Notes: generated from the letters alone by a model not told the origin. DNA of 17,929 nt from Daedaleopsis sinensis (GCA_033807695.1 JAWMBF010000023.1:1-17929); one strand, 5' to 3'. Positions 1 through 10,866 are shown, counted from the first letter of the stretch. Numbers and translations: made by a program.

Positions 1-54
1 GAAATCGATGGAGGAACACGCTCAGTGTGCGCTACTTGACCTCGGGCTCCAATT

Positions 55-3000
55 CTATCTGCCCACATTGTCCTTCCCTTTGCCCTTCCTATCCGGTTGC
101 TGCCGCTTGTCCTTGGAGGGTTCGAATACTGACCATATCCACGAGCCTGAGGCCAGCAGCTTGCTGTCGCCCGCCGTACGTGCTTGCATCAAGTTGACCA
201 TCTTGAGATCCTTGTTGATGTCGATCGGGTGTAGGTTCTCCTCCATACGACCTGTAACAGCAGGTTCCTTTAGTATGTGACGCAGCTTCTTGATTATGTC
301 GAAGTTGTGGTTGTATCGTTGCGCCGCGCGCCGACCGAGGTCTTGTGAGGCGTCTATCTTGGTTTGACCGCGTAGGTGGTTCTTTTTGCCGCCGCCGCCA
401 GTCATCTTGTCTCCAAGATGCGCCGCGGAGTGTTTGACGGCTTCACGAACCTCGTTGAGCAAGTCGAATGCCAGTCCCACTCGCAACTTCAGCTCGTACT
501 GGCCCAGAGCTCCTAGCTCGTAAGCATTCAGCTCAGCCTCGTTGAAGTCTGAAGGAAGGGCGAGGACTTCAACTTCATCGGAATCGTTGTCTTCATCATC
601 ATCGCCGCCGAGTTCCAGCTCGTCAGGCTCATCGGCGAGAGGAAGTACGGGCATATACTTCTTCTGGACACGTCGCCACTCCACCAAACGTCGGTGGTAT
701 GCGCACTGACTTTCAGTGAGTGAGATACTCGATGAGTCGCCCTTCGCAGAGTGCTTGCATTGGCGAAGATTGAAACTGGTAATTGTGTTATAGGAGTATC
801 GTCATTTGAGTACTCCCTGGCATAACCATATGCATATACGATACTCACAGTTCCATTTCGAGTTCGACTCCGGTCTTGATGAATTGACCGGTACCCTTGC
901 GGAGATTGGAGACTACTTTCTCGAGCCCAGGCTTCTGAATCTGCTCGTGCATGGTCACAAGATCTGCTAGGGCCGTCTCTCGTGAGGGCACTGCGCAGTG
1001 TCATGGTTAACCACACACCGTACCGGAAGCACCAAAATTACTCACTACCCTGTCTATCAAGCACATACACGCTCTTCTCGTAGGCGGCTTCCTTGTCGGC
1101 ATAGTTCGAGGGTGTGGGAGCCGTAGTGTGTATATCCATGTTAGCCCACTCGAGCGAGCGTGCTGCACCGGCCATTGCTACCAAATCCGCGAATTGTTCG
1201 GTGGTGCTCTGTTGCAGCATGTAAGCGCGTACGAGTTGTTTCTCCAGATGCTCGACTGTAGACCCTTCAGTCTATCTCTCTATGAGAGCAGTATCAACAC
1301 TCACCCAGACGTTCCATCTTCTGCCTGTTCCAGAAGTTGAATAAATCGTTGAGGGAGTCATGTCGAGCGCCTGCCGTCATTTCACGAGTAGAGAGTCCGG
1401 CGATATTGTTCTCGGCCCAAGGGGTCTCGACCCATTCTCCATGGATATGCCCAAACCCGTGAGCGTATGCTAAACCATAAACAACCTGACACCTATCCTG
1501 ATGTGCATGAGCGTGGAATGCCGGGATACAGCATTCCATATCCTTGATGAGCGGAACTAGATGCGGAAAATTCTTCGTGAACCTCTCAAGCATCCCTTTG
1601 ATGTATATGCAGAAGACATCATATGAGCTCTTGCGCCCCGGAAGCTCCTGTGTTCCACGAAGAGCTCCGGCAAAGGCGAAATCGGTGAATTCGTACCTGT
1701 GGTCATGGCCCGTTAGTGATGACGCGCACGGTCAACAATGGTATGGCCCGATAGGCTCGGCATTTCCAAGCCACTCACCGCTCGCCAGTTATGAGGTCCA
1801 CAACAGCTCCAGAGCGGAAGAAGATGTGGCGGCATGTCACTGCTACCACCCCGCTAGTCTCGACGTTACGGAACTTGCCCAGTCGCTGCGCGCGGGCGAC
1901 TTTGAAACCACTGCATGTATGGTTCTACGCATTTCTCGCATCAGACCGGCATAGGCAGAGTTCATATAAGAAGCAAGTTCGTACCGGTTTATCGTCATCA
2001 TTAGCGTAACTGGCTTTCACCATGCCTGCCATAGTGTTATGGTCGACGAAGAACCCTTGGCCTTGACCCAAACTGATGTCGTTCGCATCGTCATTCTTAC
2101 TTTTCTTCTGCAGACTATGGTTACCGTCGGCCCCGAGGACAATGGAGTATATGTAGCTACGCTTATGTATATCAGTAATTATTAACACTGCACTGAAGGT
2201 TGGACGTACTTTAAATGTGTCGGGCAATCGCGCCAGTCTGGTGGAAGGTTAAAGCCTGGAGATGGACACGCGACACATGGGACAGTGATATCGTCGGGGT
2301 CGCGGTTTGGCACAGCTAGCTTGTGATGTTTCCCGGACCTTTTGACCATGGTTAAGTACGCATATAGACGACTGACAATGCGGAATTCGCGGGTACGATC
2401 CTGTACGAGGTGAAATGTTTTCACATAGGTTAGCTAAGGCAGTACAAATAGGGTGAGGAGCGTACCTTGACGTCCGCTGGAAATGCATTGTCTGTGTAAC
2501 GTGCTAACGCACGGACGAAGTGGCGCGTGCTAATCTTGCCGTTGTACCACAGTTGATGCCAAGTGCGTAGGAGAGATAGCGTGAATGCACTGTGAGGACT
2601 CGTTTGGGTGGCCAGCCAGAGACGAGCACGGAGGAGTTGTGTTACATGGTCGGGGGCCTCGGGACAGTGACAGTAATGGAATTGACATTGATGTATGCCG
2701 TTGGTATGGCCGATGACAAAGTTTGCCGGCTTCTCAGTCGGCGCGAGGTGTGAACATGCACGGCCATTGTGACCGAGATAGATTACAAACTCCAGGCTGA
2801 CTAGGTCGTATCTCTTGAAGAACTCCCCATTCCACGCTTCTATGAAGTGGAACCACAGACCTTCATGAGCGGTAACCATGCAGTCCTTACAGCGCAACTC
2901 CCGGTTATCGCACTCGACGCATCGATAGAGAGCATCCCGATTGCTGTTGCAAGGGCATCTGCCTATGGGACTGGTCGGGGCTTCCCAATAGAGCATATCT

Positions 3001-3486
3001 TCGAGAATATGATCGAAGCGAGGGACCCATTCGGCGATCTTGTCAGAGATTTGTTTCTATCGACAACGGTCATGAACAACGAGCATCACAACTAGCAATC
3101 TCACTCACCCTGGTAGCATGTGTACGATCTTTCTTGGTATGGGGTACTCTACCTGCAGCTGGCGGAGTATCTGTCATTGGCTCATCTACCCATGGCGAGA
3201 GGTCGTCTGGATCGAGGTTATCCGTGACCACGAATGACGTCTCGGGAGCCTGAGTAGCTGACGACGGGCCCGAGTAGTATGTAGAGTCTTCTGGCGAGTG
3301 TTGACGAAGTCGCTTGGAGACCGGCTCGGCCACTTCGTCATCGTACTCTACAGTGTGGCGGAGAGGAATCTGCTGTCCCAGATAGTTACGCACATAGGCG
3401 GTATCGACTCCTGTTGGTCGTTTCAGGGAATGCGAACCTGTCTTGGAGGCTTTCTTCCCCAGTCTCTTGTATGCAGTAGGGCGCAT
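55..3486 (-). CDS. KDZ-superfamily DNA transposase with CxC2 cysteine cluster, complete, 9 exons, 979 aa
   Basis: Exons, 5' to 3' on the minus strand: 3486-3109, 3056-2466, 2400-2210, 2156-1985, 1924-1779, 1696-1305, 1255-1049, 990-849, 775-55. They sum to 2940 nt in one open frame, and all eight introns (49-82 nt) are GT-AG. The N-terminus is basic and unstructured. Exon 2 carries a CxC2-type zinc cluster: CPC at residues 160-162, then CVEC, CKDC and a following His (about 160-190). The KDZ core follows: CVACPSPGFNLP in exon 3, first catalytic Asp in GADGNHSL (D397), second in YDVFC (D519), a His/Cys patch FHAHAHQDRC (553-562) and the acidic GEWVE (E580/E583). The family is a cut-and-paste transposase superfamily acting in the nucleus. 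Start chosen at MRPTAY (3486); in-frame upstream Met codons reach 3642, so the N-terminus could be longer. D1 context is DGNH where DGNF is usual. Family assignment is from memory of the motifs, and confidence is high. Confidence 0.88.
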
Positions 3487-4582
3487 CGAGGGCGGTATGG
3501 CGAAGGCAACGAATGAGGTTATGCATTGCACGGACGAGATACTTAGACATGGTTTGGGGTGTAACAAAGCGGCCCAGGTCATTGCAACGCGGCCACCTGA
3601 CTGGTTCATACCGTGTGCTTTGACTGGAATGAAGTGACACATCTGTTTTATGCCAGCTTGTCAGTAGCTTTCATAAGGGGCAAAAGATTGAAGTACGCAC
3701 ACAATACTGTATATCCTGGACGGACCAGGACGCCCCAGGAGACATATAGTAAACTATTTGTAATCGATGTTGCCATAGATGCTGCATTCGCAACCGCAAG
3801 ATCTCCAGCAGCTCGGATCATCTCTAGCAGATCTATGTAATGAGCACATACACACGAGATGCGTGGCGGATGGTTGCCTGGTTCGAGGGAGGATACAACA
3901 CTAACGAATTGCAGTCAGCGCAACGAAGTTAGATATGATGAGAGGTGAATATATACCTTGTTGCAGTGAACTGCCTTACGACATTTGCGTCGATACATAT
4001 ACACTCTCTCTGTGACATAGCGAGACAACAGTCGCCGTTAGTGTCCGATGCGAGGGGATGGAGCAAGGAGCATCAAAGTTCAACGTTTAACGTTCAAGGC
4101 TAGAAGACGCGCCTCCAAACCCGGGCCGCACCGACCTGCCATATAAGGAATGATGCCCAGTGTCTGGCCAACCTCACTGCGCTCAGCCCGGTAGCACATA
4201 CTGCCCTGCTTCGACTCGAGATGAACATGATGTTCTGAAGAGGGGAGGCCCATCGTAATCACCCTCCCTGGAGGACGGGCCAGGGATAGAAGATTGATGA
4301 GTAGTAAGTCGGCTGGGCACCAAGCAGATCATGGAACGAGTGACGTGAAATCCTGCAGAAGTCAAAGATTGTCGCCCTCAAATATGTCCAGGCATCACCT
4401 CAGTACCTTCTTTTGACACATTATCGGATATGTGGACAGACTCGATGCTATTGTAATTTAAGTTGGACCCGGTTCCCCATCAGTAACCCACTTACACCAG
4501 CGTGGATGTATGTGCTGCTGAGGTGAGCTACACATCTCTCAATGCCGCGGAGCCACGTATATCGACTTGAACCTTACATCTT
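3487..4582. other. Spacer upstream of the KDZ gene
   Basis: No convincing exon was found on either strand. The first 150 bases on the minus strand are an open extension of the KDZ frame and may be leader or extra N-terminus. A TATATA-like stretch lies at 3949-3955, too far from the KDZ start to claim as its promoter. Two AACGTT hexamers form a near-palindrome at 4079-4097. No terminal inverted repeat or target-site duplication could be recognised by eye. Confidence 0.4.
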
Positions 4583-5053
4583 TTGACTAGGTTCGATCGC
4601 GTCTGTCAACCTCGACGTTGCAGTGGGCTGATCTCGCTCGTAACTCGGCGCACGTTCTCATGGGCTCTGCAGGCATCATCTATCTCACCGTTTGGGCGGA
4701 GCGCACACCTAGCTAGCAAGGCATCTCGCCCGCAGCACCACGCCTGCCCATGCTCGGGCGGCGCCGCGGCGGGTCATCGACATTACCGCACACGAGCCTT
4801 TGCACGGCCACGTCCACGTCGACTACCCTCGCTCCGCACCTGCACCCTCGTCTGCAAGAAGTGGTTGCCCCGCCCCGGCCGCATCAGCCTCTTCTGCGAC
4901 ACCGGCCTGCGCGTCGCGCGCCAGCTCAATGCCTTCCTTGAGTCGCTGTCACAAGACACAGTCCTTCCCAAGTCGCCACCGTCCACTGCGTGTAGTTCTA
5001 CTGCTACATTCGGACTACGTCTAGTGAATGGCTTGTGTTCTATGCAAAGTTGA
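4583..5053 (+). pseudogene. Possible F-box-type gene relic, frameshifted
   Basis: Around 4830-4940 one frame reads SLRTCTLVCKKWLP, then RISLFCDTGLRVARQL. This resembles the end of fungal F-box domains, where an RxCxLVCxxWLPRSR-like segment is followed by a short linker. Just upstream, near 4770-4820, a different frame reads RRVIDITAHEPLHGH, reminiscent of the ELVDRVIDH part of the same domain. The two halves are out of frame with no plausible intron between them, and no leucine-rich tail follows. F-box proteins recruit substrates to SCF ubiquitin ligases; this piece would be a dead copy. The resemblance is short and could be chance in GC-rich sequence. Confidence 0.3.
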
Positions 5054-5418
5054 TATAGGCGATACCCCCCAAATGCAAATATGTGAGTCCTAAGACTGCC
5101 GCATCATGTGAGCTGCATGCCAATGATCCTTGCTTGTCTCCTGCAAATAGGGCATGATGTCGGGAACAACTCTCGACCCGCACTAGTCGCTCACGCAACT
5201 CGCACATCTAACAATGACTCAACGGCGGGGCAGTCTGATATGACGCGCCTTGTCCAAAGCGTGCTGATGGGTCCTGGCACTAGCTTTGTGTAACTTGGCG
5301 CGCAACTTGGTCAGTGGCTCCGCATCTTAAGGGTGGCCGAAAAATCAGGTGCATTTTTTCCTACCACCTTCATCTCCACTGTCATCTGCCTACCCTCGAG
5401 TCATCCTACTTCCTCGCC
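5054..5418 (+). promoter_or_regulatory. Leader and likely promoter region of gene A
   Basis: No gene seen. The last 70 bases before the ATG at 5419 are strongly pyrimidine-rich (runs such as TTTTTTCCTACC and CATCTCCACTGTCATCTGCC), the usual look of a fungal 5' leader close to a transcription start. The start codon context is CGCCATGCC. No TATA box was found. Confidence 0.35.
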
Positions 5419-6642
5419 ATGCCGACACCATCTAGTACAGTTGGCCAAATTTGCGAGAGATTCCTCCCTTCTATGACTGCTCGGCTAGCTGCCCGACAGC
5501 CCTGCCAAGTTTCCCTCTGGATAGGGCACGTCGTCCAAGCCAGCTACGGTGTCAAAAGCATTACCAACCTACTCACGTTGTTCGAGATTGTGAGAAAATC
5601 TCCATCATACATATGAAGTGTGAGTTGTCCGCTAACAGTGCGCACAGTGTACTGCGTCCAAACCATGCAACCGCCATCGCAAACCGCTGCAGTTGCAGAT
5701 CGACCCATGGCAACATTTCTTGTGCCTGCAGGCATTGCTCGAGCTTGATGGCATTCCACGCTGTTACAAGGCCAACGACTTCCGTGTGTTCTGCAAACGG
5801 GAGAGCGAGAGACTTCTAGCGGAGATATGCGGGGACAACGGACTTGTGGCTAGGGGAGATTCGCGTGCCGGTACGACTCCTTCTCAGCTTGCTCGCACTC
5901 CTGCGTCTCGACCACGTATCACTGCCACTTCGCACTCGACTCGCACTCCTCCGTCCCGCCCGCGGGGGGTGCCATACATCGTTCCAGCCGCGCCCTCCAT
6001 CCTAGGTCGAAAGCCGCTTCCCCGGACGACAAGCACATTCTATGTTTTCACTATCGACCACTCCGAGCCCAAGTACGTTGACGTCGAATGCTTCCACGAG
6101 GATGGCCATTGTCGAATTGAATGGTACGACCGGCGGGTTCGCGCTGCTATCATAAACCACTTCGGAATCAGCAAGAACCAACGGCTGTGCGCCCGTTTCC
6201 AAATGTGGGACCCTTCAGAAGGGGCTTGGGTCCCAGCTCCCAAGTCTACTGATACGTTGATGCTACAGGCAGGGGAGGGCCGGATCTTCAAGAACATTAG
6301 CGTACAACACCTCGAGGGCTTCGATTTCTACCTGTGGTTAGCGTTGCCTGACGCCATACGTCCACCCCAGCCACCGCTGCTCACAGATCGCGGGGCATCT
6401 GCAGATCGCAATGTGACGCCGCCGCCACCAAGTTCGTCTCCTTGCCCCGGGTCCTCTCAAATGTCACTTCGACCTCAACAGGCGGGCTCTGCTGACTGTC
6501 GTTGGAAGGAGTCCTTGAGCGTAGGGGTATTAGGAGCAACACCTCAAGCGCATCGTCTCAGAATTTGAAGGGCAAAGGGAAGGAGAGGGAGGTCATTGTC
6601 ATCACCGATGACGAGTCAGATGTGTCGGACGAGTGTCTTTAG
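5419..6642 (+). CDS. Gene A: unrecognised nuclear-type protein with C-terminal SUMO-interacting motif, 360 aa
   Basis: Model: 5419-5589, 5648-6450, 6534-6642 (1083 nt, 360 aa). Intron 1 (58 nt) has a clear branch site GCTAAC and acceptor CGCACAG. Intron 2 (83 nt, donor GTCCTC) is weaker, but its length is exactly what brings the frame to the tail. Exon 1 (57 codons) follows a CT-rich leader. Exon 2 opens with a Cys cluster CTASKPC, then LQIDPWQHFLCLQ, a Ser/Thr/Arg/Pro-rich linker (about 115-175), and a core at about 180-290 containing EWY, MWD-x5-WV, LMLQAGEG and FK. The tail has KGKGKER followed by VIVITDDESD (345-354), a textbook SUMO-interacting motif: four aliphatic residues then acids. 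No catalytic motif was recognised. The gene is paralogous to the next gene downstream. A nuclear protein binding SUMO-modified partners is an inference. Confidence 0.62.
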
Positions 6643-6867
6643 TACGTTCGAACTTGTGTACTCGAGTTGTCCGTTGTAAAACATATTATCTAGTATACTG
6701 CCTAACTGTTTGTGCGTAACCACTGGGGCTGTATGAACAGAAGAGTCGCGTGTTAATTGTGTGGCCACCGCTTTGACTTCCTGAGCCCTGATTATAATGC
6801 CCTCGCGCCTCCACCTTCCGAACCACAAACAACCATCTTACCCTCCACCTCCAGAGTGCCACTGACA

Positions 6868-8085
6868 ATGGTCATTTCGGTCGACCATCGTGTCCATAGA
6901 GCGGTGACTCGGTTTCGACCGAGGCTTGAAGCCCTCCACGCAAAGCTGCGGATATGCCCCCTCAAAAGGACACACTCCTTCACAATCAACTACGGGCGTG
7001 ACCGGCAATCCCGTTTAGACGTAGGCCAGATCACCGAAGAGGTAAACTACAATACACCCAGTCGCACACTGCCCTCACCATCCACAGTGTTCCAAAAATT
7101 GTCTGTGGGATGGGCAGCCCACCGTCTTGCAGATGCACCCCCGCGACCTCATGCTGTGTCTGCAAGAGATATCAGCGCTTCAGCCCCCCCCCTTACAACG
7201 ACGATCTGTGGCTTGTAGTGTGCGCTCTAAAGGCGCTGAAAGTCTTCGAGGATCACCAACACTTCAAAGATGTTCTCGCTGTCATTCCTGATACGCTGGC
7301 CGACGAAGAAGGTCCGACACCGGCGGTTTCCAAGCCCGTCCGAGTGTTCATCTATGTGGAGGTCAGTATGTTGATATGCTCGCGCTGGTTATACATACTC
7401 ACGATGGGCAACCTAGAATGGGGAGCTCCCTCTGGAGGTTGATGCGCAGGGCACCTTCCGACGCAACACGCTATGGTTCATCTTCTTTCAGCAGTCTGTC
7501 CTGAAAAAGATTGCAGCCGTTATCCCCGCGGGCAACTTGAAGGACAACGTATATGATGTCTGGGATCGCCTTAGCGCCACCTGGGTGAACGCATATCCGT
7601 CCAAGCCCTCACCCTTAATGCTCGGTGAGGGCGTCGTATACAAGCTGCGCGGTGTAGATACGACCCTGGCATTGAAGCACCACCTCGCGCTCGTGACGCA
7701 TCCCGTTTTCGCTACCGACGGCTCCCTCGAATTGGACGACGAAACGATGACGGCGGGTAGCTCCGACATCCTTGTCACGCAGTCTCACGAAGCTGCGGCC
7801 CACACTGCGCGTTGTACGGTCCCCAATGGAGAGGTCGGGCAGGAGGAGCCACACGTGTACGTTCAGGGTGCGTCCACCTCCGTAGGTGTGCGAGGCACCA
7901 AGCGTCCAGGACACACTGTGTCCGCGTCCGACTCTAGGAAGAAACACCGGACGGGCGGTGATGCGGCGACAATAGTGTCTGTGTGGAAGGGGAAGGCAAG
8001 GCAACCGGGGCTCGATGTCGATGTGACGTGTGAATCGCAGGGCCAAGGGGGGGACGAGAGTGGCACATCAGATTCGCAGACCTAG
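6868..8085 (+). pseudogene. Gene B: tandem paralogue of gene A, frame broken by one base at a C9 run
   Basis: Model: 6868-7041, 7088-7361, 7417-8085. Splice sites are good (donor GTAAAC with acceptor CCACAG; donor GTCAGT with acceptor CCTAG). The exons sum to 1117 nt, one base more than a multiple of three. Exon 1 has 58 codons (57 in gene A) and shares RFxP early on. Exon 2 begins CSKNC and VLQMHPRDLMLCLQ, matching CTASKPC and LQIDPWQHFLCLQ of A. After the nine C at 7184-7192 the sensible frame moves by +1 to YNDDLWLVVCALKAL. Exon 3 has VWDRLSATWV (from 7561), then LMLGEGVVYK, the same core as A. The tail contains KRPGHT, RKKHR, KGKAR and LDVDVT and ends at TAG 8083-8085. Without the shift, a start at 7110 gives an open frame, but it loses the A-like N-terminus. 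It is either a sequencing or polymerase slip in a live gene, or a young pseudogene. No function recognised. Confidence 0.58.
7184..7192 (+). other. C9 homopolymer at the frame break of gene B
   Basis: Nine consecutive C separate two reading frames that each match gene A. Removing one C would join them. Homopolymers of this length are common sites of replication slippage and of sequencing error. Confidence 0.55.
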
Positions 8086-9651
8086 TAGAAGTCGGACTGT
8101 ATTTCATTTGTCAACATATGCTATGAGCTGGCTGCGGGCATAGAGGCTTTTTGGCACGCACCCACACCGCGAGTTCCCTTAATGCTCCAGATCGAACTGT
8201 TCCACACAAACAAGGTTTAATGTTTGGGGTAATGCTGGGAGAACTGCACAATACTTACTCGAGGCATCCCTAGTCCGCGTCCTCAATCTAGTCACTCATC
8301 CTGGGCGTAGGGTACGTTTGATGGACCGTCTGCCACTCATCATTCACGTACCGTCCCGCAGGCCGGTCAGCATCGCAAGTGCTGTGAAGGTGCGCCCGCA
8401 GGTCGTCTTGTGAGCAGCATCCTGTCCTCTCGGCCGCGCTCTGCTGACATCTCGCGAGGGGCTTGGGGACGTCAGACTGAATGGTACGTTCTCTCTTGTC
8501 CTTCCTTTTTAGGCGGATGCTTCAGCGCGTGTCACCTTCCATTTTAGGAGGTACAACAAGGGCCTCAATGTCTCGAAGACTTCTGGATGTCGTATGTGCA
8601 GGCTACTCATGGTCGTAGTACGGTACTCACCTGCAGCACCGCTCCCGGCTCGCGCGGTATGCCCCCTCGCTCGCCTTCGTCTTCGTCTCCAGCTCGTGTA
8701 CGGTGTCTGATGCCGCTAACGAAATCTATTCAGACGTGCGTACATGGTACTGAACCTATTCCGGAATACCGATGATATTCAGCGCACAATCTGTGCCCTT
8801 GGATAGGACGGACAGGACGTACTGTCTCGGTACTGGAGTTGCTGGCTGACAACATCTGCACAGTGCTTCATAGCACGCGGACAGTACATATTAAGGATAG
8901 ATAGGATGTTTGCGGTCGGGAGGTCGAGGGACGGTGATCGAATGGTACGCCCAGGGGATTTGACATGCGTGAGCCGGGGCCTACCGCTCTCGGACGAGGC
9001 CACAGACTCGAGCCGTGCCCGAGACTGGTCGCTCAGGGCACGTACCGAGTGGGAGTCGCTTCCGGGCGAATGCGAGACGTGCGAGTTGCGTTCTGCGTGC
9101 GGCGGACCTGCGTGCGGGACCAGACTTGAGCATCCCCGGAGTCGGTCGCTGAGCAGTGACGGCACGTACCGAGTCATTGTCGCGTGTCTGAGATGTATGA
9201 GCCGCGTCCTGCGGCACTCATACATGTGTGCGAGGGGCGGGCAGCCCTAGAGGCTGTCACTGAGTCTTTTGAGGCTGGGGATGGAGCGAGCGACGGCGGA
9301 GGGCGTGGGCCATTGAGGGAGACGTCAGTTGTACGAGGCGCGGCGCACGCATGAGCTGGACATGCGACTCCTGTAATTACAAGCGGCCTTATTGAGCGGT
9401 GAATGCGGACGAGGAGGTGATCATTCACCTTCTGTGAGCTTGAAGGTAGCCTCACGGTAGGGCTGCTACAGTCGTCAGTATGTCGAGTGAATGCATACGA
9501 GACATGTATGGTAGTCATTACCCAGTGAATAGAGCTGTGCTTTGCGGATCATGCGTGCTTTGCGGACGAGAGTGCGCATAGAGGCGGCGACTTGTGCGCT
9601 CTTCAAGGCAGGGGGGACACGACACAGAGGGACAACAGAGGAGCGACTTAC
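8086..9651. other. GC-rich stretch without a resolvable gene
   Basis: Several exon-like bits occur but do not assemble. One is a candidate 42-nt intron in the 8690s-8730s with branch GCTAAC and acceptor TATTCAG, preceded by a Ser/Pro-rich reading and followed by a reading LFRNTDDIQRTICALG that soon hits a stop. The part at 8900-9330 is the most GC-rich of the window and stays open in several frames at once, which reflects composition and is not evidence of coding. A 14-base sequence GGCACGTACCGAGT occurs twice there (about 9037 and 9160). The region may hold decayed exons of a gene like A and B, but no clear match was found. Confidence 0.3.
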
Positions 9652-9930
9652 CTAACTTAAAACCTCGCCTGCATCCACCCATTCGACACTCCGGACTTGG
9701 GGGATTCGTTGATATTGCAACTCATCATACCTACTACGCTTACGGCTCACCGCAGTTGTGCAGGTATTGCATGAAGCACTTCTTGTTGATTGCAGCGTAA
9801 GCTCTGGTGGGGTAGAAGGTATGGCCGTGGTGTTGAACAGCAAGTCCTTGAGCGAGGGCAAGCGCTCGAACAAACTTTCGGCGTTTATCTCCTCCTCAGT
9901 GTGGCTCCTCGAGCCTGGCCGCCTCTTCAT
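9652..9930 (-). CDS. Possible small ORF or exon, unrecognised
   Basis: The minus strand reads 92 codons with a balanced, acidic composition (TEEEINAESLFERLPSLKDLL, a later SRKRSRYDELQ and a terminal VEWVDAGEVLS before the stop). That is more protein-like than the plus-strand frames opposite it. A neighbouring minus frame just upstream reads LKEADMMHEEAARLEE, and another frame over the middle reads HGHTFYPTRAYAAINKKC, so the true frame is uncertain and the piece could be a frameshifted relic. No family recognised. Confidence 0.25.
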   Translation of the reverse strand: MKRRPGSRSHTEEEINAESLFERLPSLKDLLFNTTAIPSTPPELTLQSTRSASCNTCTTAVSRKRSRYDELQYQRIPQVRSVEWVDAGEVLS

Positions 9931-10148
9931 GCATCATGTCCGCCTCCTTCAGGCTTCGAGAGTTGTTTCTGTCTCTCCTGCCCGCTTACTCCCTGGTCTC
10001 ATCTCCATATGTGTCTTAACCTCACCAGCAGGACAAACCGACGTCCAAGTCTACGTTGACTTCACCACGGGAATGTTCGATGACAACAAGCTCAGAATTA
10101 TCCCCACTCAGAGGGTAACGGCAGCATAAAGCACCGGGTTCGCTCGAG

Positions 10149-10682
10149 ATGCAAGAACACGGAGAGTGGCAGCAAGAGGGTGCGATTCCAGTCCCAGAAC
10201 AGTACGCTGCCATCACACGTGTACGTTCTCCACTGAAGTGTAATGACCTCGAAAAGTGTAATGACCTTGAGCTATTGCCTTTGTGACACGGACCGAATGC
10301 GGTTCTCCAACGTCTGATTGTACCTTGTAGCCGCGGTCAAGTCCACCTGCAAGGCCACACAAGTTACTACGTGCGGGAAGGACAGTACCTACGTGCTATA
10401 TGGACCAAGGTTACATCCCGCGCGGTCATTGCAATGCCCACAAAGTACGCTTCTCGATGATGACATCGATCGGTGAGCATTAAATTCTAATCGGTGACTG
10501 CTGCGTATTTGCTGACGCGTCTGAAATAGAACTGTCGCACGGGAAGTTGTTCGAAGAGGTTCCCGAAGACGAGCGTCCTATATGGTATGTGCCGTCTTTG
10601 TGGGTCAAGGTCGCTCACGTAGTGACTAAGTAGTAGACATTTTGGGAGCTATCGCGAGCAGAGATTAGGAGTGTACGAGTAA
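10149..10682 (+). CDS. Gene C: small four-exon ORF, 96 aa, unrecognised
   Basis: Model: 10149-10218, 10331-10444, 10530-10584, 10631-10682, 291 nt ending in TAA. Introns are 112, 85, 46 nt. The last has a canonical GTATGT donor and a GACTAAG end. Phases (1, 1, 2) are mutually consistent, and this chain is the one that keeps both LSHGKLFEEVPEDERPI and the terminal RHFGSYREQRLGVYE. It starts MQEHGEWQQEGAIPVPEQY. Exon 2 also reads well in another frame (HTSYYVREGQYLRAIW), so that exon is the weakest point. A further 5' exon may exist: a stretch at about 10030-10110 reads TDVQVYVDFTTGMFDDNKL in a different frame after a good acceptor CAGCAG. No domain or localisation signal is visible. Confidence 0.38.
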
Positions 10683-10866
10683 ATTACACCCTACCTCAAA
10701 ATCACACGAAGCTTTTTCATGTACAGTCCTCGACCTTATCAATGCTAAATGTTCTTTGAACTCCTCCTCATCATCACCACCAGCAGCCGCAATGCGTCGC
10801 TAGACCGCTCGAATAGCTGGTGTCACCTTCTATCACATTGAGAACCCAGTGCGTACTGGGACCTTG

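Noticed and set aside
8906..9250. 114-codon open frame, Arg/Ser/Cys-rich
   Set aside because: The same stretch is open in several frames on both strands because of high GC, so openness carries no weight.
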